DNA of 64,000 bases from the NCBI GenBank assembly GCA_027314165.1, contig DAHVCH010000005.1:62001-126000 (forward strand), in the 5' to 3' direction. Shown here piece by piece: positions 24,575 through 35,305 of this stretch; within the stretch, counting starts at the first letter, position 1, and the number at the start of each line of letters is the position of its first letter. A program made the translations under genes and the position numbers. The notes under the pieces were generated by a model. The model saw only the letters and a program-made list of their open reading frames with translations, was not told where the DNA came from and did not search any database. The stretch is from Thermoplasmata archaeon. GTDB taxonomy: Archaea; Thermoplasmatota; Thermoplasmata; Lutacidiplasmatales; UBA184.

Positions 24575-27500
24575 CTATAACCTCGCGTCCTCGTCACGGG
24601 ACTCGCGTCGGGAGTCCCGGCCGCCGCTGCGGCCTCCCCCGTGCTTCCCGCGGGTCGAGACGGTCCCGGAGTCGTCGTCCCGGGAGGATACGGCGAGCAG
24701 CGCGAGGGGCATCTCGATCCGGTCCTGACCGCCCGGGATGCTGGCCTCCTGCACCGTGGGGGCGGAAGGCAGGGTGAGCGTCAGGGAGCAGCGCGGGCAG
24801 CTGCCGAACTGCACCACGCAGTGCTGACAGACCGTGGCGCCGCAGGTGTGGCGGTACTGCGCGAGCCCTCCGCAGCCGGAACACCGGGCTCCCTGGGACG
24901 CGGAACTGAGGTCGGAGACCGGGCCCGACGGCCGGCCGGACGGCGGGGACGGGGGGGGTCCTCCGACGGACGAGGCGACGGGGGCGGCGGTGTTCGGGAG
25001 CGCGGGCCCCCCGGACGGCGGCATGGACTGGGAGGAGGCCTGCTGCGACGAGTAGGGGGCGGGGGGCGAGCCGTAGCCTCCCTGGGAGGGCGTCGTGCCG
25101 TAGGAGGAGGAGTACGAGGAGGAGGAGTACGAGGAGGAGCTCCCCGGGGGGTTCCCCTGGGAGGGAGGGGAGGAGGGCGAGCTCTGCTGCTGCGGGAGGG
25201 GGGTCGAGGGCGGAGGGGGGGCGGGGCGCGCCCCGTACTCGGTGATCCGCAGGGAGGGGAGCGGAGCGTGGACGGCCGAGCCGACGCTCTCCACGGCCTT
25301 GATGAGACGCGCCTTGTAGAGCCCGACGCGGAGGTTCCGGACGAGCCGGAACGGGGTCCGCTCCTCCGGGGGAAGTCCAAGGGCCCGGCGGGCGAGCTCC
25401 TCGACATCGGGGGTGAGCGAGAGGTTCTCGGGCCGGATGTCCATCTCCAGGACCGCCCGCATGTAGCCGAAGAGCCGCTGGAGCTGGGCGAGCGTGTAGT
25501 TGGGCGGGGAGAGGATGGCCACGTCGGCGAGCGTGAGCCCGCGCTTCTCCACGATCTCCGCGCGCTGCTCGAGCGCGGCGTTGATCAGGTGGTAGCTCGC
25601 GCTCTCCAGGTCCTTCAGCTCCTGCTCGGGCAGGTCCCGGACCTCGACGTCGACGTTGCGGGAGATGGCGCGGGTGACCGGGTCGAGCAGGTCGAAGGGG
25701 ATGTGCAGGGTGAGGAACAGGTCGTTCTTGGTGATCGGACGGTTGAGCTTCGCCTCCAGGAGGAGCGCCTCGCGCCCGAACCCCTCGATCTGGCGGTCCC
25801 GGATCTTCTGCTGGGCGAGCTTGCGGCCCTCCTTCGCCGCCTCGAAACCGTCGTCGACCTTGAGCGCGGCCTCGAAGCTCTGCAGCCCCTCCTCCGGACG
25901 TCCCAGCTCGAGCAGCACGCGACCCCGGCTCGCGAGGGCGTACTTGTTCTCCGGGGCGATCCGCAAGGCCTGCTCGTAGGCCGTGAGCGCCTCGTGGGAG
26001 TGCTGGAGCTTCTCGTGGACGCTCCCGGCCTTCATGAACAGGTCGGCGTTCTGGCTGTCGACGGAGAGCGCCCGGCCGTAGGCGTCCGCCGCCTCGCTCC
26101 ACTTCTCCTGCTTGCTCTGCAGCTCTCCCAGGCGCACCAGGAGCAGGACGTTCGCGGGGTGCTTCTCCAGCCCCTTCATGCAGGCGTCGACGGCGCGGGG
26201 TAGCGACCCCAGGCCCGCCTGCCTCGGCGAGGTGGAGGTAGGTCTCCGGTTGGGCGGAGAGGGCGGTCAGGTTCTGCTCGAGGAAGTCGCGCGCCTTCGC
26301 GTGCTCCCCCATCTCCAGCAGGGCCCGGACGAACCAGAGGGCGATCTCGGTGTCCCCGCTCTTCCTCTGCGAGAGGTCCTGGAAGATGTCGAGCGCCTCC
26401 TGGAACCGCTCCAGGCGGAAGGCGATCCGGCCCCGCATGAGGAGGACCCGGTTCCCGAGCTCCTGGCCGACCTCGGCCGGGAAGGGGGGGCTCCCGAAGA
26501 CCTCGAGGGTCCCGACCGCGTCCGCGAAGCGGCTCTCCTTCTCCTCGACGCCCGCCTTCCGGTAGGCGACCTCCAGCTTCACCTCGGGAGAGGCCGCGAC
26601 GGCCTTCTCGTAGCTCTGCAGGGCGTCGTCGGTCTTGCCCAGCTCGAGGGCCAGGTCCCCGTGGCTCAGCCAGAGCTGCGCCAAGCTCCCCTTCTCGGGC
26701 GGGTGGGAGAGGAGGTTGGTCAGGCACTCGTAGGCGTCGATCTTCTCCCCGCGCGCCAGGTGGACGCGGTACTTCTCCTCCCAGACCGTGTTGTTGTCCG
26801 GTTCGAGCAGCAGGATGGCCTTGAGGGAGTAGATCACTTCCGTGTCGCGCTGGAGCGACCGGTAGATGTCGGCCCTCAGCTTCCAGGGCCGGAGGTCGTA
26901 GGCGTCCGTCCGTAGCAGGGTGTCGACCGCGGTCGCAGCCTCGGTGAAGCGTCCCGCGAGCATCAGCGTCTCGGCGAGCGAGAGCGTCCCGAGCTTGTTC
27001 TGCGGGTCCAGCTGGATGCCCTTCTGGTAGTACGGGAGCGCGTCGGCGTAGGCCCCCTGCTCCTTCAGCGCGTCCGCCACCTCGAAGTAGGCGACGGGGT
27101 CGCGCTCCTGCGGGGAGAGCGCGTTCTTCAGGACCTGGACACCCTCGGCCTTCCGTCCGAGCCGGAGCAGGAGCCGTCCCCGGCGCCGGAGGAAGAGCGG
27201 GTTCTGCGGCTCGCGCTGCAGCAGGATCTCGACGTAGTGCAGGGCCTTGGCGTCCTGATTGAGGGCCGCGAGGACCTCCTCCATCCCCCAGATGAGGTCC
27301 GTGTCCTCCCGACCGAGCTCGATGGACTTCGCGTAGGCCTGCTCCGCCTCGGCGTTCCGGGAGATCTCGCGGAGGGTGTGGCCGAGCTCCTTGAAGATGT
27401 CCCCGCGCGTCGCGTTCGCGGGGTCGGCCAGGAACTCCTTGTACCCGTCCACGGCCCGGTCCACGTTCGAGAGCAGCTTCGCCGCTCGCGCCGCCCCGAG

Positions 27501-29105
27501 CAGGCTCACGTTGCGGAACTCGGTGGAGAGGCTCGAGCGCTCGTAGCTCCGGAGAGCCTCGGTGGCGAGGCCCTTCCTCTCCGGCGCCTTCTCGGCCGTG
27601 CGGTACGCCCGCGAGAGGTAGAGGTTCCCGCGCTCCAGCGCGACGTCGTAGCGCGAGGGGTCCTTCTCGAAGATCCGGTCCAGGAGGGCGGGGATCTCGT
27701 CGGTCCGCCCCATCGTCTGGAGGAGGGCCTTCTTCTGGAGCAGGATGGCGATGTTGTCCGGAGTGATCCGGAGGATGTGGTCGTAGACCTGGAGCGACTC
27801 GTCCCTTTGCCCCAGGGAGGTGAGCGCCTGGGCCAGCTCCTCGGCGGCCGAGGTGTCGGAAGCGTTCTGCGCGAGGATGGCCCTGGAGAAGAACACGACG
27901 TAGGGGGCCTTGCGGTTCTGCTTGGCGAGGCGCAGCCCCTTGCGGAACTCCTCCACCTCGGTGGGGTGGGCCTGGACGATCTCCTGGTAGACGCGTAGGG
28001 CCCCCTCGAGCTGGCCGGTCGCCGAGAGCAGCTCGCCCAGGGTCCGCTCGGCCTCCAGGTTGTGAGGGGAGAGGACGAGGAGCGCCTCGCAGGCCTCCAT
28101 CGCGACGTCCTTGCGGTCCTGCTTGAGCGCGAGCGTCCTCAACGCCTGCAGGTTCGCGAGGTTCCGGGGGTCGAGCTCCTTGATCCTCCGCCGGACGTCG
28201 ACCAGGAGGTCCGTCTGGAGGTTCATCGTCTCCAGTGTCGAGGCGAGCTCGAGCAGGAGCGCGGGGTCGACCTCCGCCCGCTTCTCCAGGAGGGAGCGGT
28301 AGAGCGCGAACGCCTCGTCGTTCTTCTGGAGCGCGAGGAGGACCCGGGCCTTCAGGAAGAGGTAGCGGGGGTCGTCCGGCTTGAGCTGGATGGCCTTCTC
28401 GAGCGAGTCGAGGGCCGGGGCGAGGTCGCCGGAGGAGGCGAGGAGGTTGGCCTTCGTGAAGTGGAGCTCGGGGTCGGAGGGGTTGGACTGCAGGAGCTGG
28501 TCGCACGTCTCGGTGGCCTGCTTGACCCCGCCCAACGTCATGGCGAGGGCGAGCTTCACGCGGAGCGCCTTCGGGTGTCCCGGGATGAGCTTCAGCGCCC
28601 GGTCCACGTACTGGGTGCTCGTCGCGTCCAGCTGCTGGGCCTGGAGGTAGCACTCGACGGCGTCCTGGGGCCGGCCCAGGATCTTCAGCGCGTCGCCCTT
28701 GCTCGCCCAGATCGCCTTGTCATGCGGGTTGACCGACAAGGCCCGGTCCAGGAGGTTCAGCACCTGGTCCAGGTTCTGGTTCATCGAGAGGAGGATCATC
28801 GCCTTGTGCTGGAGCGCCGAGGAGGAGTTCGGGGAGAACGACAGCGCGAACTCCACGGCCTGGAGCGCCTGGTCGCCGATCGACAGGCGGTAGAACCCGA
28901 GCGCGGTCCGGTCGAGGAGGTCCCCCGCCTCCTGGCGCTGGTAGGAGAGCTCGTTGAACCGGTCGCGCGCGAGGTTCAGGACCTCCTTGAGCGCGTCCAC
29001 TTGGCGGTTGAAGTCCCGCACCTGCTGGGCGGCTTCGGCCGACTCGAACCACTGCCGCGCCTTGGCCAGGGCAGGCGTGGCTGGCGTGCCCGCGGGCTGA
29101 ACCAT
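24575..29105 (-). CDS. Giant TPR protein with zinc-finger tail; apparent +1 frameshift
   Basis: About 1510 aa when joined. From the ATG at 29105 roughly 960 residues of tandem TPR repeats run in one frame to about 26222 (PETYLHLAEAG), then continue in another frame as LPRAVDACMKGLEKHP with no lost TPR spacing. One extra G in a GGCGGG tract near 26214-26223 explains the shift. After the TPRs come a helical domain, a Ser/Gly/Pro-rich linker and a zinc finger (CSGCGG ... CQHC ... CPRC). The TATA (CCTTAATCTC) is 31 nt upstream. Likely a large assembly scaffold; its zinc tail and position link it to the SPFH cassette. Confidence 0.75.
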
Positions 29106-29130
29106 CTCGTCTCCAGCAGTTCAGTGATAC

Positions 29131-29140
29131 GAGATTAAGG
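29131..29140 (-). promoter_or_regulatory. TATA box of the TPR gene
   Basis: CCTTAATCTC on the minus strand, centred 31 nt before the ATG at 29105, so the transcript would be nearly leaderless. The rest of 29141-29328 shows no clear feature. Confidence 0.5.
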
Positions 29141-29342
29141 CTTCGACCACCGCCGATAGACCCTACGCCCGCGGAGGAGGCTCGGGACCCCCCCCGTTCA
29201 GGGGGCCGGGGGAGCGGCACGTGGCCCCGGCCGGTGCGGTCGCCCGGACCACGCGACCGGGCCCCACCCCGCGCTTCCCGAGGAGGCAGATAGGTTGATG
29301 TCGCACGTCCGGGTCCCACGACGCGAGCAGGGGTGACCGGAT

Positions 29343-30641
29343 CTGCCCAAACGCGCCGCGGGGCATCGAAAGTACATCTACGACCCGGTCCACGGCTCCG
29401 TCCCGCTGACGGGGCCCACCCTCGAGCTGCTCTCCCATCCTCTCGTCCAGCGCCTCTGGGGCATCCGCCAGACGGGGCTGGCCAACCTGGTCTTCCCCGG
29501 GGCCAATCACACCCGGCTCGAGCACTCCCTCGGGGTCCTCTGGGTGACGCGGGCGATGGCGACCGGGCTCGGTCTCTCCTCCGAGGAGGCGCTCCCCCTG
29601 GAGATCGCGGGGTTGCTCCACGACCTCGGCCACACCCCGTTCTCCCACACCCTCGAAGGGGTGCTCCAGGAGGTGGGCGGCACCTCGCACGAGGAGGTCA
29701 CGGCGCATCTCGTCCGCGGCGACGTACCGGAGCCGTACGAGGTCCCGCAGCAAGGCGTCGACGGATTCCACCCCCGTACGATCCCTGAGGTCCTGGAGCG
29801 GCACGGGCTCTCCTCCCGGGAGGTCGTCGAGCTGCTCCGCGCCCCTCGTCCGCGGGCGCGTCCCTTCCGCAGCGAGATGCTCCACGGGTCCATCGACGCC
29901 GACCGTCTGGACTACCTGCAGCGGGACGCCCACTACACGGGAGTGGCCCACGGGTTCATCGACGCGAACCGGCTGCTCGAGACGGTCCGTCAGGAGCGCG
30001 GGCACCTGGTCTTCGCGGAGAAGGGTCGCCCCGCGGTCGAGGGCTTCCTCTTCGCCCGATCGCTGATGTACTCGTCGGTCTACTACAACAAAACGGTCCG
30101 CATCGCCGAGATCATGTTGCAGTCCGCGCTGGAGCGGCTGCCCTCCTTCCCGGACATCGCGCCGCTCCTCACCCTGACCGATGCCGCCCTGCTCGCCTTC
30201 CTCGAGCGCGAAGGGGGGCGGGCGGGGGAGTTCGCCCGGCGGTTCGAGGTCCGCCAGCTCTACAAGCGGGCGTTCACGCACCCCTGGGGGGCGGAAGGTC
30301 CCGCGGATCCCCGCTTCCTGCGCTTGGCGAAGGTGCCTTCCGAGCGGCGGCGCATCGAGGACGAGATGGCTCGCCGCCTGGGGGCGCGTCCCGGGGAGGT
30401 CCTGCTCGACCTCGCCTCGACCCACCGGGGAGCTCCGCACGCCGGAGCCCCGACCACCGGGGGAGATCCCCTCTGGATCTGGGAGGCGGGGAAGGTGGTC
30501 GACCTCTTCCGGACCGATGGGGCATGGTCCACCCTCCTCTCACGACCGATCACCCCCTGGGCCGTCGCGGCCTACGTCCCCGCGCGGCTGGCGGAGGCGG
30601 CGCGCCGACGCCGCTCCCGGCTCCTTGACGTGCTCGGCTGA
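29343..30641 (+). CDS. HD-domain phosphohydrolase, probable CTG start
   Basis: 432 aa of the COG1078-type HD family: IYDPVHGS near the N-terminus, FPGANHTRLEHSLGV, then the HD metal motif LLHDLGHTPFSH and later DADRLDYLQRDA. Family members hydrolyse phosphates, often dNTPs, but the substrate is not readable here. After an in-frame TGA at 29334 there is no ATG, GTG or TTG before the conserved HtR motif. CTG at 29343 has a strong Shine-Dalgarno (AGGGGTGA) 6 nt before it and gives the expected N-terminus LPKRAAGHRKYIYDP. Confidence 0.85.
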   Translation: MPKRAAGHRKYIYDPVHGSVPLTGPTLELLSHPLVQRLWGIRQTGLANLVFPGANHTRLEHSLGVLWVTRAMATGLGLSSEEALPLEIAGLLHDLGHTPFSHTLEGVLQEVGGTSHEEVTAHLVRGDVPEPYEVPQQGVDGFHPRTIPEVLERHGLSSREVVELLRAPRPRARPFRSEMLHGSIDADRLDYLQRDAHYTGVAHGFIDANRLLETVRQERGHLVFAEKGRPAVEGFLFARSLMYSSVYYNKTVRIAEIMLQSALERLPSFPDIAPLLTLTDAALLAFLEREGGRAGEFARRFEVRQLYKRAFTHPWGAEGPADPRFLRLAKVPSERRRIEDEMARRLGARPGEVLLDLASTHRGAPHAGAPTTGGDPLWIWEAGKVVDLFRTDGAWSTLLSRPITPWAVAAYVPARLAEAARRRRSRLLDVLG

Positions 30642-30788
30642 GCGGGGGCCGCCCCCGACGTGGGGGTCGCTCCGAGCGGCGGCGACCTCGAAGACCCTTC
30701 GCGCGGGGCGGGGGGCGGGGTTGGGCCGTCGGGCCGTTAGGCCGCTCCGAACGCCCCGACCCTGACCTCGCCCGCGACCCCGACCGGC

Positions 30789-32129
30789 TCAGCGCGCGGT
30801 CGCCGGGAGCGTCGGCTTCCCGGCTCCCGCGGGCCTTGAGTGCGGGGCGTCGAACTGCTCGCGCTCCGTCGAGCCCTCCATCGCGAGGGTCGAGGCCTCT
30901 CCGCCCGAGATGACCTGGGCGATCTCGTCGAAGTAGTCCGTTCCGACGAACGCCTGGTGGGCGACGGCCTTGTAGCCGTGCGGGACCGCCGCGAACTCGT
31001 GCTCCTGGAACTTGGCGTAGGCGGTCATCCCCTGGGAGCGGTAGGCGCGGGCGATCTCGAAGATGTGGTAGTTGAGCGAGTGGAAGCCGGCGAGCGTGAT
31101 GAACTGGAACTTGTAGCCCAGCTCCCCCAGGTCGCTCTGGAACCGCGCGATCTGCTCGTCGCTCAGCTTCTTCTTCCAGTGGAACGACGGCGAACAGTTG
31201 TAGGCGAGCGGCTTCGCCGGGTACTTGGCGTGGACCGCCTGCGCGAAGGCCCGCGCCTCGTCCGGGTCGGGCGAGGAGGTCTCGAACCAGACCATGTCGG
31301 AGTAGGGGGCGTAGGCGATGCCGCGCGCGATGGCGCACTCGATCCCGCCCTTGTACTCGTAGTAGCCCTCGTACGTCCGCTTCCCGTTGAGGAAGGGCTG
31401 GTCGACGGGGTCGACGTCGTTGGTGACGATGCGCGCGTTCAGGGCGTCCGTGCGCGCGATCAGGAGCGTGGGGACGTCCATGACGTCCGCCGCGAGGCGG
31501 GCCGCGGTGAGCTTCCAGAGGAACTCCCGCGCCGGGACCAGGACCTTCCCGCCCAGATGGCCGCACTTCTTCGCGTTCGAGAGCTGGTCCTCCAGGTGGA
31601 CCCCGGCGGCGCCCGCCTCGATCATGTCCTTCATCACCTCGAAGGCGTTGAGCGGGCCCCCGAAGCCGGCCTCGGCGTCGGCGACGATCGGCGCGAACCA
31701 GTCGATGGGCTCGCCGCTCAGCGCGTGCTTGCGCTCGTCCTGGCGCTTGAACGCGTTGTTGATCCGCCGGACCAGGTGCGGGACGCTGTCGGAGGGGTAG
31801 AGGCTCTGGTCAGGGTAGGTCTCGTCGGCCTCGTTGTTGTCCGCCGCGACCTGCCAGCCGCTGACGTAGATGGCGGGCAGCCCGGCCTGGACCATCTGGA
31901 CCGCCTGGTTCCCCGTCTGGGCGCCGAGGGCCGGAACGAAGGGCTGGGTGGCGATCTGGTGCCAGAGCTTCTCCGCCCCGAGCTCCGCGAGCGTGTACCG
32001 GATCGGGAGGGTGCCGCGCAGCCGGACGACGTCGTCCGCCTTGTAGGGTCGGACGATCCCCCGCCACTTCTCCTCCTTCCGCCAGCTCGCCGCCAGTTGG
32101 TTCGAGTCCTTCATCGCTTCGCGCATCAT
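30789..32129 (-). CDS. aceA: Isocitrate lyase
   Basis: 446 aa. The catalytic KKCGH (187-191) and surrounding [10 protein letters not shown], plus [11 protein letters not shown] and [11 protein letters not shown], identify isocitrate lyase, which splits isocitrate into glyoxylate and succinate. The start ATG at 32129 overlaps the malate synthase stop (ATGA); ATGs at 32126 and 32114 are alternatives. With malate synthase it forms a complete glyoxylate bypass, needed to grow on acetyl-CoA-yielding substrates. The C-terminal 25 residues are poorly conserved. Confidence 0.95.
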   Translation of the reverse strand: MMREAMKDSNQLAASWRKEEKWRGIVRPYKADDVVRLRGTLPIRYTLAELGAEKLWHQIATQPFVPALGAQTGNQAVQMVQAGLPAIYVSGWQVAADNNEADETYPDQSLYPSDSVPHLVRRINNAFKRQDERKHALSGEPIDWFAPIVADAEAGFGGPLNAFEVMKDMIEAGAAGVHLEDQLSNAKKCGHLGGKVLVPAREFLWKLTAARLAADVMDVPTLLIARTDALNARIVTNDVDPVDQPFLNGKRTYEGYYEYKGGIECAIARGIAYAPYSDMVWFETSSPDPDEARAFAQAVHAKYPAKPLAYNCSPSFHWKKKLSDEQIARFQSDLGELGYKFQFITLAGFHSLNYHIFEIARAYRSQGMTAYAKFQEHEFAAVPHGYKAVAHQAFVGTDYFDEIAQVISGGEASTLAMEGSTEREQFDAPHSRPAGAGKPTLPATAR

Positions 32130-33802
32130 GTTCCGTGTCCGAGCCCCAGGGGGGATCCGTCCAGCCAGGGTCCAGCGCGGAGGGTCAAGAACTCTTCGAG
32201 CTCCGCGCCGTCGACCATCTCTTCGAGCAGCTTCCTCGCGCCACCGTACTCCCCACGGGCCCAGCGCTCCTCCCCCACCTCTCGGCGGATCGCCCCCATC
32301 TCCTCCTCCACCACCCGGTGGAAGAGCCCGGGCGTCGCCGCGGTCCCTCCTTCGAGGGGGACCTCGAGGTGGACCCACTGCCAGAGCTGCGCGCGGCAGA
32401 TCTCCGCGGTCGCCGTGTCCTCCATCCGGTAGCGGATCGCGGCCGCGCCGACCGCGCGCAGCCAGGACTCCAGGTACTGGACCGCCGCGTTGACGTCCGC
32501 GCGCATGCCCGCCACGGTGGGCCGACCGGGAGGGACCTGGAGGAAGGCCCGGGGGTCCGGGTCCGGGCCGGGCTCGGAGGGGACCGGGGCCGGTCGGGGG
32601 GCTTCGAACACCCGGCGCACGACCGGGACGAGCCCCGGGTGGGCGATCCAGGTGCCGTCGTAGCCGTGGGAGAGCTCGCGCTCCTTGTCGTGGACCACGC
32701 GCGCGATCGCCTCCCCGTTGAGCTCCACGTCATCGCGGACCGGGATGTCGGCCGCCATGCCCCCGACCGCCTGGGCCCCCCGCTCGTGGCAGGTGCGCAC
32801 GAGGTAGCGCGAGGCCTCGAGCATGAACGGGGTGTCCATGGTCAGGACCGAGCGGTCCGGCAGCACCCGGTCGCGGTGGGCGCGCAGCGTCTTGATGAAA
32901 CTGAACAAGAGGTCCCATCGGCCGAGGTTGAGCCCCAGGACCCTCTCGCGGAGCACGTAGAGGATCTCGTGCATCTGGTAGAGCGCCGGCAGGGTCTCGA
33001 TGAGCACGGTGCAGCGGACGCTCCCGGAGGGGAGCCCCAGCGTCTCCTCCGCGAACCCGAGCACGTCGTTCCAGAGCGCCGCCTCCGCCCCGCTCTGCAG
33101 CTTGGGCAAGTAGAGGTAGACCCCGGAGCCGGCCGCCTTCAGGGCCTGGGCGCTCGCGAAGAAGTAGAGACCGAAATCGAAGAGGCTCGCCGGGACCGCC
33201 TCGCCGCCGAAGGTGAGCCCCTCCTCGTCCAGGTGCCAGCCCCGGGGGCGGACCATGAGGACGGCGTGGGGGGAGCGGAGGGCGTAGGACCTTCCCTCCG
33301 GGCTCCGGAACTCGAGGGAGCCTCGGACGGCATCGTACAGGTTCCGCTGCCCCTCCAGGGTCAGCTTCCACGCGGGGGCGTGGGCGTCCTCGAAGTCGGC
33401 CATGTAGACCTGCGCCCCGGAATTGAGGGCGTTGATCATCATCTTGCGGTCGGTCGGCCCGGTGATCTCGATCCGCCGGTCGAGGAGCTCCTTCGGAGGG
33501 GGCGCCACGCGCCAGGAGGAGCTTCGGACCGACCTCGTGGAGGGGTCGAAGGAGGGCAGCGCCCCGCCGTCCATCGAGACCTGGTACTCTTCCCGCGCCT
33601 CCAGGAGGGCGTTCCGGCGCGACTCGAAGCGCTCTGTGAGCGCGGCCACGAACCGGAGGGAGGCCTCGTTGACGACAGGGCCCAGGGAGGCGGGGACCGA
33701 CCCGTGGAGCTCGAGGGTCTCCGCGCGAAGCGCGGGGTTCAGTGCCTCGCGGAGGTCCGGGCGGCCGTGCGGGGCTCGGAGCTCGGCAGCGGGGCTCGGC
33801 AT
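32126..33802 (-). CDS. aceB: Malate synthase (A type)
   Basis: 558 aa. [39 protein letters not shown] and [19 protein letters not shown] are signature stretches of malate synthase A; the enzyme joins glyoxylate and acetyl-CoA to malate. It sits upstream of isocitrate lyase with an ATGA overlap, so both are co-translated. GAGGAG lies 9 nt upstream of the ATG. A TATA-like TCTATTATG (minus strand, about 33956-33964) could drive the pair with a long leader. Confidence 0.95.
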   Translation of the reverse strand: MPSPAAELRAPHGRPDLREALNPALRAETLELHGSVPASLGPVVNEASLRFVAALTERFESRRNALLEAREEYQVSMDGGALPSFDPSTRSVRSSSWRVAPPPKELLDRRIEITGPTDRKMMINALNSGAQVYMADFEDAHAPAWKLTLEGQRNLYDAVRGSLEFRSPEGRSYALRSPHAVLMVRPRGWHLDEEGLTFGGEAVPASLFDFGLYFFASAQALKAAGSGVYLYLPKLQSGAEAALWNDVLGFAEETLGLPSGSVRCTVLIETLPALYQMHEILYVLRERVLGLNLGRWDLLFSFIKTLRAHRDRVLPDRSVLTMDTPFMLEASRYLVRTCHERGAQAVGGMAADIPVRDDVELNGEAIARVVHDKERELSHGYDGTWIAHPGLVPVVRRVFEAPRPAPVPSEPGPDPDPRAFLQVPPGRPTVAGMRADVNAAVQYLESWLRAVGAAAIRYRMEDTATAEICRAQLWQWVHLEVPLEGGTAATPGLFHRVVEEEMGAIRREVGEERWARGEYGGARKLLEEMVDGAELEEFLTLRAGPWLDGSPLGLGHGT

Positions 33803-33808
33803 GGGTCC

Positions 33809-34006
33809 CTACTCCTCGACGGACGCCTCGGGACCGTCCTGACCGCACCGGCCACAGGGCACGAAGGCGTGCGATCGGGGCCGCGTCCCGAGCAGGCGTG
33901 CCCACGGAGAAAGAGCTCTCCTGGCGCCGCTCACGGCGGCCTCATCCAGACCCGCATAATAGACCTTCTCGGAACTCGTCGTGACGAAGCGACCCACGAC
34001 GAGCAA
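33809..34006 (-). CDS. Possible 65-residue protein with CGRCG motif
   Basis: Frame from TTG at 34006 ends 6 nt before the malate synthase ATG. Composition is plausibly coding and the C-terminus has a CGRCG knuckle. Against it: weak start, no family, and the only TATA-like element upstream of malate synthase lies inside it. Could equally be leader sequence of the glyoxylate operon. Confidence 0.3.
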   Translation of the reverse strand: MLVVGRFVTTSSEKVYYAGLDEAAVSGARRALSPWARLLGTRPRSHAFVPCGRCGQDGPEASVEE

Positions 34007-34085
34007 AATGGGCGGCCCGGGGCCCCCAGACCGGAGGGGAGCCGAGCGGTCCGAGGACCCTAAATCGGCCCCTCCAGGGCCAGGC

Positions 34086-35108
34086 TCAGTCGCGCACGGC
34101 GCAGGTCAGAAGATGGCCGCCCGCCTCGAGGAACTCCCTCTCCCTTCCCACCGTCTCCTCCCACCGGAGCAACGCACGGAGGCCGGGCCCGCCCGAGCGT
34201 AGGAGCGTCTCCAGGAGCTCGGGCCTCCCGCCCACGAGCGGAGCGGCCACGAGCTCGTCAACGACGTTCAGGCCCTCCCGTGAGAGAAGATGAGAGACCT
34301 CGCTCCGGGCCATGAATCGGAACGTGGGACCGGGTCCCCCGAAGCCCCCGAAGCCCCCGATGCCGCCGATGCCCCTGCCGCCCCCGGACCCCTCCCTGCC
34401 CGCCGGCTTTGACGGTGGGACGGGTCTCCAGCCCTCCCGTAGCAGCCGCGGGAGCTCGTGCCGGGGGTCGGCGACGAAGGTGCGGCGGAGCTCGAGCGGC
34501 CCGGCCTCATCGAGGAAGCGAGGCACGGACGTCAGGACCGCCTGCGTCTCGAGGACCAGCGCTCCCCCCGGCGCCACCGCGCGGGCAAGGCCCTCGAGGA
34601 CCGAGCGGGCCCTCGCTCCGGCGAACCCCACCAGGTTCCCGAGGGCCACGACGCGGTCCAGCGACCTCTCCTTCAGCGGCGAGCGGGAGGCGTCCGCCTG
34701 GACGAGGTCCGCTCCCCCCTCGGAGGACGGCCTCGACCCGGCCTCCGCACGCTCCGCGGCCGCCCGGAGCATTGGAGTGGAGAGGTCGACCAGCAGCAGT
34801 CGCTCGGCCCCCCGTCCCACCAGGGGCGTGAACCTTCCCGGCCCCGGGCCCACCTCGGCGGCCCAGCGGACCTCCTCCGAGGCCGTCCTCAGGGCCCGCT
34901 CCAGGAAGCGCTCCCGAACCCCACGAAGGAGCTCCCGCTGGGGGGTCCCTTCGTAGCGGCGCCACTCCCGCTCGACCTCGTAGGCCCCCGCGTGCCGGAA
35001 CCGCGCCGGGCCCCGGTAGGAGGCCCGAGAGGAGGCCGCGCCCTGGGGGCGCGACGCGCCTGGGCCGGGGGATCGCGCCCTCTCTCGCCGGTCCCGACCC
35101 TGCGCCAA
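34086..35108 (-). CDS. Class I SAM-dependent methyltransferase
   Basis: About 340 aa. SAM-binding motif I AAEVGPGPGRFT, acidic end of the next strand LLLVDLSTPML, then LVQADASRSPL and DRVVALGNLVGFA fit the class I Rossmann methyltransferase fold. A Gly/Phe repeat (GGIGGFGGFGG, about residues 248-258) interrupts the domain and comes from a simple GC repeat in the DNA. The start is uncertain (TTG at 35108; the first 40 residues are basic and disordered). Substrate unknown; it is not obviously linked to its neighbours. Confidence 0.75.
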   Translation of the reverse strand: MAQGRDRRERARSPGPGASRPQGAASSRASYRGPARFRHAGAYEVEREWRRYEGTPQRELLRGVRERFLERALRTASEEVRWAAEVGPGPGRFTPLVGRGAERLLLVDLSTPMLRAAAERAEAGSRPSSEGGADLVQADASRSPLKERSLDRVVALGNLVGFAGARARSVLEGLARAVAPGGALVLETQAVLTSVPRFLDEAGPLELRRTFVADPRHELPRLLREGWRPVPPSKPAGREGSGGGRGIGGIGGFGGFGGPGPTFRFMARSEVSHLLSREGLNVVDELVAAPLVGGRPELLETLLRSGGPGLRALLRWEETVGREREFLEAGGHLLTCAVRD

Positions 35109-35151
35109 CTCTCCTCCTTCGCGCGATGCCCGGCACCGCCCGGGGGGATGA

Positions 35152-35226
35152 CGCGCCGGGTGGGATTCGGACCCACGACGTTTCGGTTAGGAACCGAACG
35201 CTCTATCCAGGCTGAGCCACCGGCGC
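35152..35226 (-). tRNA. tRNA-Arg (CCU)
   Basis: Cloverleaf: acceptor GCGCCGG/CCGGCGC, D-stem GCTC/GAGC, anticodon stem TTCGG/CCGAA around TTCCTAA (anticodon CCT, plus-strand 35189-35191), T-stem GTGGG/CCCAC. Discriminator G; CCA not encoded. The T-loop reads TCCGAAT, with C where T55 is nearly universal. Confidence 0.9.
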
Positions 35227-35305
35227 ACGCGCGTCCCCGGACGGACAGGGGCGCTACGTCACCCAGGATAAGAGGCTAGGTCGCGCCGCCCCGCGGGCCT
35301 GCCCC

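Noticed and set aside
24594-26220. C-terminal part of the long TPR frame after the frameshift
   Set aside because: Arg/Pro-rich nonsense reading; the true continuation is in the other frame.
30642-30788. GGGCCGTCGGGCCGTTAGGCCG repeat-like stretch between convergent genes
   Set aside because: Simple GC-rich near-repeat without stable hairpin or conserved element; no feature claimed.
34331-34388. Short tandem CCCCGAAGCC-type repeat considered as a CRISPR or regulatory repeat
   Set aside because: It is a simple in-frame Gly/Phe repeat inside the methyltransferase gene. No CRISPR array (regular repeats with unique spacers) was found anywhere in the window.
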